This document shows, in pieces, positions 31,378 through 38,883 of a stretch of DNA of 53,661 bases. The position numbers and the translations under genes were made by a program. This DNA is from an uncultured archaeon (GTDB taxonomy: Archaea; Halobacteriota; Halobacteria; Halobacteriales; Haloferacaceae), in NCBI GenBank assembly GCA_937138675.1, contig CAKZPG010000044.1, positions 1 to 53,661 of the forward strand, written 5' to 3'. The notes under the pieces were generated by a model. That model was not told where the DNA came from and did no database searches. It was given only the letters and a program-made list of their open reading frames with translations. How positions within the stretch are numbered: position 1 is the stretch's first letter; every line of letters starts with the position of its first letter.

Positions 31378-31795
31378 CGTCGTCGGCGACGGTTCGAGCG
31401 ATGTAGCCGGTGACGTTCCCGGCGTTCATCGCGACTGCGAGCGCGAGCGTCACCGCGAAGATGATGAGCGCGGAGAGAACGGTGAGTCCGAACGCGAGCC
31501 CGTACAACGAGTTTGTGAGTACGGCCGTCGTGACCCCCGGCAGGATGTCACGCAGGTTCTGGAAGTGTCCCCGGAGCGCCACTCTGAGGACGATACTGGA
31601 GACGAACTTGCGGGGATGCCGACGGTTCGAACCACCTCGCGGAGGCCGAACCGGTAGCTCGTGAGTGCGACGCTCGACAGGAGGCCGAGCGCCGTCGTGA
31701 TGTGTCCGCAACCCTCTCGGTCGCCGTTCTCGCTCCTTGCGGTTTCCCGCCACGACAGTTGGCCACGGCCCGGCGTGATCCTGTACGTCGTCTCT
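31367..31795 (-). pseudogene. Frameshifted membrane-protein gene
   Basis: Minus-strand translation in one frame (about 31795-31605) gives a coherent stretch, ETTYRITPGRGQLSWRETAR, then GHITTALGLLSSVALTSYRFGL and REVVRTVGIPAS. From about 31605 the same sense continues only in another frame, VSSIVLRVALRGHFQNLRDI, then LPGVTTAVLTNSLYGLAFGL and further membrane segments to TVADDDDR at the stop (31367). The two parts together look like one multi-helix protein broken by an indel near 31600-31612. If only the second part is expressed, a GTG near 31586 could start a roughly 70-residue membrane protein. The family is not recognised. It overlaps the previous gene's start by 11 bp. Confidence 0.4.
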
Positions 31796-31888
31796 GACTC
31801 CGTCGTCTCCCCGCTGTTCGTCGAGCGGTGTGCCCGGCTGTTGAACGGACACGGGGAAACACTCGGACACGAACCTTGTCCCGACCCG

Positions 31889-32935
31889 TTAGTCCACGAC
31901 GGTCAGGCGTTCGCGCGCCGCGGCGACGAGGAAAGGCAGGGTGATGGTAGCGTCGCCGACGACGGTAACGTTCTCCGCGCCAGGGTCGAGTTTCCCCCAC
32001 GACCGCGCTTCGTCGAGCGTCGCGCCCGAGAGCCCGCCGGTGTGGTCCGGGTCGGTCGTCAACTGGACGCCGTAGTCGTACGCGCCTGGCACCGTCAGCA
32101 TCGTCTGAAGAACGTAATTCTTCGGGACGCCCCCGCCGACGACAAGTGCACCCGCGCGCTCCGCGCCGGCCGCGAGATCCGAGAGTTCGGTCATGTCCGC
32201 GAGCGCGTCGATGCCAAACTCGGAGGTCTGGGAGTAGACCCACGCCTGAATGCCCAGCACCGAGTCCTGAATCGCGGGCACGTACACCGGCACGCCCGCC
32301 TTCGCCGCGGCGGCGGTCACCCCGGGGTCTGCGTCGATGGCTCGCGCCTCGTTCTGCTCGGCGTTTGCCTCGCCGAGCGCCGTCGTGAACTCCCGAATCG
32401 ACACCTGTCGCTCGACCCGCGGGAAGACGTGACTGCGCAGGTGATCCTCGAAGAGCGCGAAATGCTCCTGCGGGAGATAGACGTTGTACACCCGATCGAC
32501 GCCCTCGGCACGCAACCGCTCGTCGTGGTCGCGTTCGGTTGCGCTGTCGGCGCCCGCGTCCTCGCCGGCCGGGTGGCGGTCATCCGGGTGCGCGCGGCCG
32601 TGGTGGTGGTGTCCCCCGACCGCCTCGATCGTGTCGTGGGTGAGGTTCGCGCCCGTCGTGACGAGGGCGTCGACGTAGCCGTCGCGGACGAGATCAGTCA
32701 CGACCCGTCGCATCCCCGTCGGCACCATCGCACCTGCGAGACCGAGAAACACTGTCGTGTCCTCGCGCCCAAGCATCTCTGAGGTGAGGTCGACAGCCTC
32801 GCTCAGGCAGCGCGCTCCGACTCCCGCGTTTGCGTACGCCTCGGCCAGTTCGCCGACCGTCATGCCCGCGTGGACTGTCGCGTGTCCGAGTGGGTCGTGC
32901 CCGAACTCCTCTCGCTCCCCATCGTCCTCGCTCAT
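31889..32935 (-). CDS. dys: Deoxyhypusine synthase
   Basis: Transfers an aminobutyl group (from spermidine or, in haloarchaea, probably an agmatine-derived donor) to the eIF5A lysine, the first step of (deoxy)hypusination. The 348-residue protein has NAD-binding LVTTGANLTHD, the SWGK motif with catalytic lysine K315 and GVPKNYVLQ. An unusual insertion at about 107-141 is His/Asp-rich (GGHHHHGRAHPDDRHPAGE...). The start ATG is at 32935. eIF5A and a ureohydrolase are 0.9-2.1 kb upstream on the same strand, separated only by the Nif3-like gene. Confidence 0.92.
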   Translation of the reverse strand: MSEDDGEREEFGHDPLGHATVHAGMTVGELAEAYANAGVGARCLSEAVDLTSEMLGREDTTVFLGLAGAMVPTGMRRVVTDLVRDGYVDALVTTGANLTHDTIEAVGGHHHHGRAHPDDRHPAGEDAGADSATERDHDERLRAEGVDRVYNVYLPQEHFALFEDHLRSHVFPRVERQVSIREFTTALGEANAEQNEARAIDADPGVTAAAAKAGVPVYVPAIQDSVLGIQAWVYSQTSEFGIDALADMTELSDLAAGAERAGALVVGGGVPKNYVLQTMLTVPGAYDYGVQLTTDPDHTGGLSGATLDEARSWGKLDPGAENVTVVGDATITLPFLVAAARERLTVVD

Positions 32936-33058
32936 GCCCGCCGAGACGGCACGATGGGGTTTCAACGCCGCGGTCGGCACGAGTGTCGACCAGCGAGTGA
33001 CGCGACCGCGGTCACGGTGCACCCCCGACCCGCTGTGGTCCGTCCGGCCAGCTAGCCC

Positions 33059-33817
33059 TCACAGCCCCGTCGGGTGGTCTATCCACGTTGTCTCGACGCC
33101 CCACTCCGTGAGCAACGCTCCCACCGCGCGAACTCCGAACGTCTCCGTCGCGTAATGCCCCGCCAGCGCGACGTTTAGGCCCGCCTCGCGGGCCTCGTGG
33201 TACACCTGCTGTTTGCCTTCGCCTGTGACGAACAGGTCGACGTCGACCGTCGCCGCCTCGTCGAGAAAGTCGGCCCCGCTCCCGGTGATGACGGCCATGT
33301 CATCGACTTTCTCGGGCCCAAACGAAAGCAGGCGGACGCCGCGCCCGGGCGAGAGCACCGACTCCAGCTTGTCGACGGCGGCCCCGACCGGCTGACGGCT
33401 CACCTGCCCCCGAAGACCGACCGTCTCGGTTCCGAGCGTCCCGAACGGCTCGCGCTCCGTCACGCCGAGGACGTCACAGACCCCTGCGGCGTTCCCCAGC
33501 TCTTCGTGCCCGTCGAGCGGCAGGTGTGAGACGTAGAGGCCGCAGTTGCCGTCGAAGAGTGGTGCGAGCCGGTCGTAGGTCCGCCCGGTCACACGGTCCA
33601 GCCCACCCCACACGATGCCATGGTGGGTAAGGAGGAGATCCGCGTCCTGGTCGGCCGCCGCCTCGGCGGTGGCGCGGGCCGCGTCGACTGCGAGAGCGAC
33701 CCGTGTAACCTCCTCCGGTCCGTCGACCTGCAGACCATTTGCGGAAGCGTCGAGGTCAGCGTAGGCGTCGGTGCGGAGGCGGCCGTCGAGCCGCGTGACC
33801 AGTGTGTCGAGGTCCAT
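33059..33817 (-). CDS. Nif3-like dinuclear metal-centre protein (NIF3/DUF34)
   Basis: A 252-residue member of the widespread NIF3 (DUF34/GTP cyclohydrolase I-type 2) family, which forms hexameric rings with a dinuclear metal site. Metal ligands are visible in LLLTHHGIVWGGL (His-His) and the C-terminal LAGHYATETFGV (H and E), with the usual NGLQVDGP near residue 30. Two nearby starts exist (33823 and 33817), and I use 33817 (MDLDTLV). Its role is debated (metal homeostasis or metabolite repair). It lies between dys and speB, probably in the same transcript. Confidence 0.85.
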   Translation of the reverse strand: MDLDTLVTRLDGRLRTDAYADLDASANGLQVDGPEEVTRVALAVDAARATAEAAADQDADLLLTHHGIVWGGLDRVTGRTYDRLAPLFDGNCGLYVSHLPLDGHEELGNAAGVCDVLGVTEREPFGTLGTETVGLRGQVSRQPVGAAVDKLESVLSPGRGVRLLSFGPEKVDDMAVITGSGADFLDEAATVDVDLFVTGEGKQQVYHEAREAGLNVALAGHYATETFGVRAVGALLTEWGVETTWIDHPTGL

Positions 33818-33855
33818 ATGCATCGGGAGAGCGCCCTGGCGCCTAAACTCCCGCC

Positions 33856-34671
33856 CTACAAGCGGCGGTGTTCGAAGACGAACCGGCGCAGGAGCGCTGC
33901 CGCGAGCGCCGCGGCCTGCCCATCGTCGCGGTCGTTCACCTCGACGACGTCGAAGCCGGCGGCGTGCGGCGCGACCCGGGCGACCGCGTCGCGCATCGTC
34001 CGCGAGTCCATCCCGAACGGCAGCGGCGTTCCCGTGCCCGGCGCGACGGCCGGGTCCGCGGCGTCGACGTCGACGCTCAGATAGACACGTCCCAGGTCTT
34101 CGAGATCTGTCTTTTCGAGCCACTGCGCGACGCCACCGGGCTGGACGGCGGTCACGGCGTCGTCTGTCTCGACGCGCTCCCAGCCCTTCTCACTCCCGGA
34201 GCGCCCCCCGAGGATGACCAGGCGGTCGACCGTCTCCAGCGCTCGGCGGGAGACACAGGCGTGGCTGTACCGTTCGCCGTCGTACGACTCGCGGAGGTCG
34301 AGGTGGGCGTCGAGTACGACCAGCGTCTCCGGGCTGACGGCGCGCACGCTCGCGACAGTGACAGTATGTTCGCCCCCGAGAAGGAGTGGGACAACGTCGT
34401 CGTCGACGATGGCACCCAGCTCGGCACGGAGGTAGTCGACGTAGCCCTCGGGGTCGGGCCACGCTCGCACGTCGCCGGCGTCGTGAACGGCGAGGTCGGA
34501 GAAGCGGACGTCTGCGTCGGCGTCGTAGTCCTCGAACGAGCAGGCGAACTCGCGGATCCGGTCGGGCCCGAACCGCGTTCCAGGCCGAAAGGAGGTGGTG
34601 AGATCGAGCGGCGCGCCGACAACGGCGTACTGGGCACGCTCGCGATCTGTCGTCGCGCCCGGGAACGGCAT
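33856..34671 (-). CDS. speB: Agmatinase/ureohydrolase (SpeB-like)
   Basis: A binuclear manganese ureohydrolase of 271 residues. Metal ligands are H102 in GGEH, D121/H123/D125 in DAHLDL, and the Asp residues of SVDVDAADPAVAPGTGTP. In haloarchaea it is genetically tied to eIF5A. Work on Haloferax volcanii suggested that agmatine rather than spermidine feeds deoxyhypusination, with this enzyme removing urea from the intermediate (established literature as I recall; not shown by sequence). Its ATG overlaps the TGA of eIF5A by one base (TGATG), so the two are coupled. Confidence 0.9.
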   Translation of the reverse strand: MPFPGATTDRERAQYAVVGAPLDLTTSFRPGTRFGPDRIREFACSFEDYDADADVRFSDLAVHDAGDVRAWPDPEGYVDYLRAELGAIVDDDVVPLLLGGEHTVTVASVRAVSPETLVVLDAHLDLRESYDGERYSHACVSRRALETVDRLVILGGRSGSEKGWERVETDDAVTAVQPGGVAQWLEKTDLEDLGRVYLSVDVDAADPAVAPGTGTPLPFGMDSRTMRDAVARVAPHAAGFDVVEVNDRDDGQAAALAAALLRRFVFEHRRL

Positions 34672-35045
34672 CAGACGATCTTCCGCTGGCCCTCGTACTC
34701 CAGGTATTCGATTGTCTCGTCAGGTGAGAACGACTCGTCTTCGGGGACCCGCATCGTGAACGTCTCGTACGTGTCCAGATCCATCACCTGCGCGTCGTCG
34801 CCAGAGACGGAGACGACCTGCCCCTGTTTTCGCTCGACGATCGGGACCCACACCTTCGCGTCGACTGGCTGGGAGAGCGAGCGCTTTCTATCGTCGAAGA
34901 CGCCACGGCCCTCGATGCGGGCCTTCGCGCTCCCGTGTTTGCCGGGCTTTGCCGTGCTGTAACCTCTGATCTTACACGGGGAATCGTCCATCATCACGTA
35001 CGACCCCTCCTGAAGTTCACGGACCTGCTTCTGTTCCCGCGGCAT
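34671..35045 (-). CDS. eif5a: Translation factor eIF5A
   Basis: A 124-residue factor that relieves ribosome stalling and carries the (deoxy)hypusine modification. The modified residue is K36 in the loop [15 protein letters not shown], with an SH3-like N-domain and an OB-fold C-domain ([17 protein letters not shown]...). It is followed by speB, nif3-like and dys on the same strand, which places substrate and modifying enzymes in one neighbourhood. It lies 48 bp downstream of the ABC1-family kinase gene. Confidence 0.95.
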   Translation of the reverse strand: MPREQKQVRELQEGSYVMMDDSPCKIRGYSTAKPGKHGSAKARIEGRGVFDDRKRSLSQPVDAKVWVPIVERKQGQVVSVSGDDAQVMDLDTYETFTMRVPEDESFSPDETIEYLEYEGQRKIV

Positions 35046-35093
35046 ACACCTGTCTTCCCGTGACGTGGGTAAAAGCGGTGCGGAAGACGAGCG

Positions 35094-36878
35094 CTAGCGC
35101 TCGTCTCCGTCCGCGGACGTCGAGGCGTCTTCCTGCTGGACGTTATCGGCCGCGAGGACCATCCCGCCGCTCTCGCCTGCGGCGTCTTCGTCGCGCCGGC
35201 GGCGCATCTCCTGTCGCGTGAACTGTGGCTGTGCAGAGAGCCCTTTGTCGGGCCTGAGCGACCGATATAGCAGGATGCCGAACGGGATGGTGAGCACAGC
35301 CGCCGCGATGGCCGCCTCGGGCGTCTCGTTGAACGAGTAGAGAACGGCCGTCGAGAGAACACCCACCCCGAGAATGAGGCCGTAGACAATCCGGCGCGCC
35401 AGCCGGTCGAGTACGTTGTTTTGGTCCTCGATCCGGACGTTCACCGCGAGCGCCTCGCGCTGGACGGTCGACAGCACGTCGTCGAGCCGTGGTGGCACCG
35501 TGAACAGCGCCTCCGTGGTATCACGCACCTGTTGGCCGGCATTCGTCGCTATCTTTCGGGCCGTCTCTTCGCGGTAGCCCTCGTCTCCCAGATAGTCGGT
35601 CGCTACCTCGATGAAGTCGAAGTCTGGGTCGAGCGTGACACAGACCCCCTCGACGACCGTCGCAACTCGGAGGATGAGCGCGAAGTTCCGCGGCAGGCGC
35701 AGGGGGAACTCGTAGATAGTGTCCTCGACTTGTTGAATCACCTGCTGGACGCGGTACTGTTCGAGTTCCTCGCCGCGCACGTCCGCGATGGCGAGTTCCA
35801 TCACGTTCGCCATGACCTGCCGGTCGGCCTCGGGTGAGAGCGTCCCCATCTCCACCATCGCGTCGAGGATACCGTCGATATTCTGGTCAGCGACGGCGAT
35901 ATAGAACTCGACTATCTTCTCCTGAATGTACGGCTCAACCTCCCCATTCATTCCGAAGTCGTAGAAAATTATCGACCCATCGTCGGCAACAGCGAGGTTG
36001 CCCGGGTGGGGGTCGGCGTGGAAGACGCCGTCCTCCAGTATCATTTTGAGGTAGGCGCGCTGGAGCCGGGTTGCGAGTTCGGTCCGGTCGTGGCCCGCCG
36101 CAGCAAGTGCCTGTACGTCGTTTATTTTCGTCCCGCCGATATACTCCATCGTCAGGACCCGCGCGCCGGAGACTTCAGGGATAGACTGAGGGATGCGGAT
36201 CGTCTCGTCGCCCTCAAACCGCTCTCGAATCGTCTCCAGCACCCGGCGTTCGCGACGGTAGTTCATCTCTTCACGGATCGTCTTTGCAAACTCATCGGCT
36301 ACGTTCTCGAGCGAGAATGCACGGCCCTCGCCGACCAGCCGTTTGAGCAGCGGCACCGACCACCGGATCACCCGCAGGTCGGCATCGACGAGTTTCTCGA
36401 TCCCCGGCCGGCGGACCTTCACCGCGACGTGTTCGCCCTCGTAGGTCGCGCGATAGACCTGTCCAAGTGAGGCGCCGCTGATGGGCTCGCGGTCGAAGTC
36501 GTCGAATGTCTGGGTGATGGAGCCGACCTCATCCTTCAGCACGTCCTCCACCCCGTCCCAGTCCGCTGGCGGCACGTCGTCCTGAAGACTCGACAGCACA
36601 TCGATGTAGGCCGGCGGAAGGACGTCTGGTCGGGTCGAGAGCAACTGACCGAGCTTGATAAACGTCGGTCCGAGGGTAAGCAGCGAGTCCAGTAGGGAGT
36701 TGGCACGGCGACGCTGGGCCTCGCGGCTCGGGCGACGCGAGCGGCCGAACAGGAGGAACCGCCGCTTGTCGCGGCCGTACGCGACGATCAGCGGCCCAAA
36801 CTGGTACGCAACGACGAGAAAGCGCCAGTAGGCACGGAGAGAGACCAGCGTGAGTCCCCCCGCGTTACGCGTCCTCAA
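35094..36878 (-). CDS. UbiB/ABC1/ADCK family atypical kinase
   Basis: A 594-residue membrane-associated member of the UbiB family, which acts on isoprenoid quinone biosynthesis or lipid transport, probably as an ATPase. Hallmarks are the KxGQ motif (K75, G77, Q78 in FIKLGQLLSTRPD), the Ala-rich loop GASLGQV (135-141), VAVKV (K154), HADPHPGN (catalytic loop) and YDFG (the DFG equivalent). Two transmembrane helices (about 505-525 and 532-551) near the C-terminus anchor it. The gene overlaps the end of hsp20 by 14 bp. Confidence 0.92.
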   Translation of the reverse strand: MRTRNAGGLTLVSLRAYWRFLVVAYQFGPLIVAYGRDKRRFLLFGRSRRPSREAQRRRANSLLDSLLTLGPTFIKLGQLLSTRPDVLPPAYIDVLSSLQDDVPPADWDGVEDVLKDEVGSITQTFDDFDREPISGASLGQVYRATYEGEHVAVKVRRPGIEKLVDADLRVIRWSVPLLKRLVGEGRAFSLENVADEFAKTIREEMNYRRERRVLETIRERFEGDETIRIPQSIPEVSGARVLTMEYIGGTKINDVQALAAAGHDRTELATRLQRAYLKMILEDGVFHADPHPGNLAVADDGSIIFYDFGMNGEVEPYIQEKIVEFYIAVADQNIDGILDAMVEMGTLSPEADRQVMANVMELAIADVRGEELEQYRVQQVIQQVEDTIYEFPLRLPRNFALILRVATVVEGVCVTLDPDFDFIEVATDYLGDEGYREETARKIATNAGQQVRDTTEALFTVPPRLDDVLSTVQREALAVNVRIEDQNNVLDRLARRIVYGLILGVGVLSTAVLYSFNETPEAAIAAAVLTIPFGILLYRSLRPDKGLSAQPQFTRQEMRRRRDEDAAGESGGMVLAADNVQQEDASTSADGDER

Positions 36879-37227
36879 CCGGGACTGTCCGCCCGGTCGT
36901 GGACTCGCGTTTCGGGAGTTCGACCTTGAGAACGCCCCGCTTCACGCGGGCCGTCGCGTCCTCGCCGGTTGCGTCCGGCGGGAGCGGCACCTCTACGTCG
37001 AGAAAGAGCGGTCGGTCCTCATTGACGTAGCGGAACTCACCCGGAAGATCCTTCGCCCGCCGTGCTTCCACTGTCAGCCGCCCGCGACCGACAGATAGGT
37101 CGACGCCATCCGCGGTCACCCCGGGCAGGTCAAGTACGAGCAGATAGGCCTCGTCACTCTCCAGTAGGTCCGCGAACACCGCGTCGGGGAGTTCACGCAG
37201 CGCCTCGCGTAGCCCAGACATAGACAT
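36865..37227 (-). CDS. Hsp20-family small heat shock protein
   Basis: A 120-residue alpha-crystallin domain protein acting as a holdase chaperone. The domain spans about residues 22-110: DEAYLLVLDLPGVTADGVDL, then LTVEARRAK...EFRYVNEDRPLFLDVEVPL. The A-x-(x)-x-G-V-L-K-V-ELPK motif (ARVKRGVLKVELPK) is followed by a short tail. Two candidate starts (37227 and 37221) lie 6 bp apart. It overlaps the ABC1 kinase gene by 14 bp, so they are probably co-transcribed. It is divergent from moeA. Confidence 0.88.
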   Translation of the reverse strand: MSMSGLREALRELPDAVFADLLESDEAYLLVLDLPGVTADGVDLSVGRGRLTVEARRAKDLPGEFRYVNEDRPLFLDVEVPLPPDATGEDATARVKRGVLKVELPKRESTTGRTVPVEDA

Positions 37228-37327
37228 CAGTAGGGAGCGGCGGTCGAAAAAGGCCGCGGTCCCGTCCTCTCCGTAGTCGTTCGCCGCGGGGGGCAGACAC
37301 TTCACCGCGGGCCGCTACAGACCAATC

Positions 37328-38569
37328 ATGCCAGACGACGCCCGCCGCGAGGCCGGCTTCCGCGACCGCACACGGGTCGTCGACGCTCGCACGGCGCTGC
37401 TCGAACGCGTCGCGGCCGAGGACCGGACTGACTTCCTCCCCGTTTTCCGGACCGATGGGCGCACCCTCGCGGATCCTGTCGACGCCGCCCGAGACGTGCC
37501 GGGCTACGACCGCGCCGCAGTCGACGGTTGGGCCGTCCACGCCGAGGACATCTTCGACGCGAGTTCCCGGGCACCCGAACCGCTTGACGTCCTTGTGGAC
37601 GGCACCCCCGAGGGTGCAGACCAGGTCCCGCCCGGCGCCACCACGCGGGTCCACACCGGGAGCCCACTTCCCGACGGTGCCGACGCTGTCGTGATGATCG
37701 AACACGCCGACCGGGTCGGCGACCGAGTCGAGGTGTCGACGGCACTCGCTCCCGGCGAGAACGTCGGTATCCGAGGCGAGGACGTTGAGGCCGGCCAGCG
37801 ATTGTTCGACGCCGGCCACCGCCTCCGACCCTCAGACCTCGGACTGCTGGCCAGCGCTGGCCATCGCACCGTCCGGGTGAGAGAGCGTCCGACCGTCGGG
37901 ATCGTGCCGACGGGCGAAGAACTGGTAGGAGCCGACCCGGACTTGGGCGAGGTAATAGAGACGAACGGCCTGACTGTCGCGACACTCGTCACCCGCTGGG
38001 GCGGGGTCCCGGCGCGGCGCGAACCGGTCCCGGACCAGCACTCGGCGCTCCGTGCGGCGCTCCAGCGCGACCTCCACCGTGATCTCATCGTCACGACCGG
38101 CGGCTCCTCGGTGGGCGAACGCGATCTCGTGCCCGAGGTGATAGCCGACCTCGGCGAGGTGCTGGTCCACGGCGTCGCCCTCCGCCCCGGCCACCCAGTG
38201 GCGCTCGGCGTGATTGAGGAGACGCCCGTTCTCGCGCTCCCGGGCTCCCCCGTCGCCTGCGTCGTCAACGCCGTCCAGTTCCTTCGCCCTGTGTTAAAAC
38301 GGGTCGGCGGACTCCCGTGTCCAGACCTCCCTTGCGTCCCCGCGACGCTTGACCGGAAGGCGCCGAGCGAGCCAGGTGTCCGAACGTTCGTCCGGGTGCG
38401 TCTGAAAGGCGAGGGCGACGGGCGACGCGCAATCCCGGTCCGCAGCGGCGGCGCGAGCGTTCTTTCGTCGGTCGCTCTCGCAGACGGCTGGCTCGTCATC
38501 CCCGAGAACAACGAGGGCCTCCCGGCGGGCGAGCGCGTCGACGTGGAACTGTGGGAGTTCCTGCCATGA
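37328..38569 (+). CDS. moeA1: Molybdopterin molybdotransferase MoeA, first copy
   Basis: Inserts molybdate (or tungstate) into adenylated molybdopterin to form Moco. The 413-residue MoeA has domains I-IV: N-terminal VDAARDVPGYDRAAVDGWAV, HTGSPLPDGADAVVMIEHAD, PTGEELV, TTGGSSVGERD and LPGSPVACVVNA. The start is ATG at 37328. It is first in a run with a small membrane protein (4-bp overlap) and a second MoeA, so two distinct inserts (Mo versus W, or different target enzymes) are plausible. Confidence 0.92.
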   Translation: MPDDARREAGFRDRTRVVDARTALLERVAAEDRTDFLPVFRTDGRTLADPVDAARDVPGYDRAAVDGWAVHAEDIFDASSRAPEPLDVLVDGTPEGADQVPPGATTRVHTGSPLPDGADAVVMIEHADRVGDRVEVSTALAPGENVGIRGEDVEAGQRLFDAGHRLRPSDLGLLASAGHRTVRVRERPTVGIVPTGEELVGADPDLGEVIETNGLTVATLVTRWGGVPARREPVPDQHSALRAALQRDLHRDLIVTTGGSSVGERDLVPEVIADLGEVLVHGVALRPGHPVALGVIEETPVLALPGSPVACVVNAVQFLRPVLKRVGGLPCPDLPCVPATLDRKAPSEPGVRTFVRVRLKGEGDGRRAIPVRSGGASVLSSVALADGWLVIPENNEGLPAGERVDVELWEFLP

Positions 38570-38841
38570 CACTGCTTGGCGAGCAGTCCCAAGCCGTCAG
38601 GGCAGGGATCGCCGCTGTCCTCGCCGTCGTCGCCGGTGTGAGCATCTGGACCGCGAGCCAGCACCTCCCAGCCCTCACCGGGGTCGTTGGTGCCCTCGTT
38701 GGCGTCGGCGCGACCGGCCTGACACTGCTCTTTTTCATCGAACTGGTTGGCGAGCGCCAGCGAGAACGCGACACCGAGCGCAGGCGGGAGATGCGGGCAG
38801 CGCGCGCCGACAAGTCTGATGACGACGACGAACCCGACTGA
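38566..38841 (+). CDS. Small two-helix membrane protein between the moeA genes
   Basis: A 91-residue protein with two hydrophobic segments (about 10-28 and 34-58) and a highly charged tail (GERQRERDTERRREMRAARADKSDDDDEPD). The ATG at 38566 overlaps the moeA1 stop (ATGA), so translation is coupled and a role beside MoeA1 is likely. No family was recognised. Confidence 0.65.
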   Translation: MTLLGEQSQAVRAGIAAVLAVVAGVSIWTASQHLPALTGVVGALVGVGATGLTLLFFIELVGERQRERDTERRREMRAARADKSDDDDEPD

Positions 38842-38883
38842 GCAACCCCGTCTCGTTTTGTCTCGCCGCATCGTCGACCGAAT

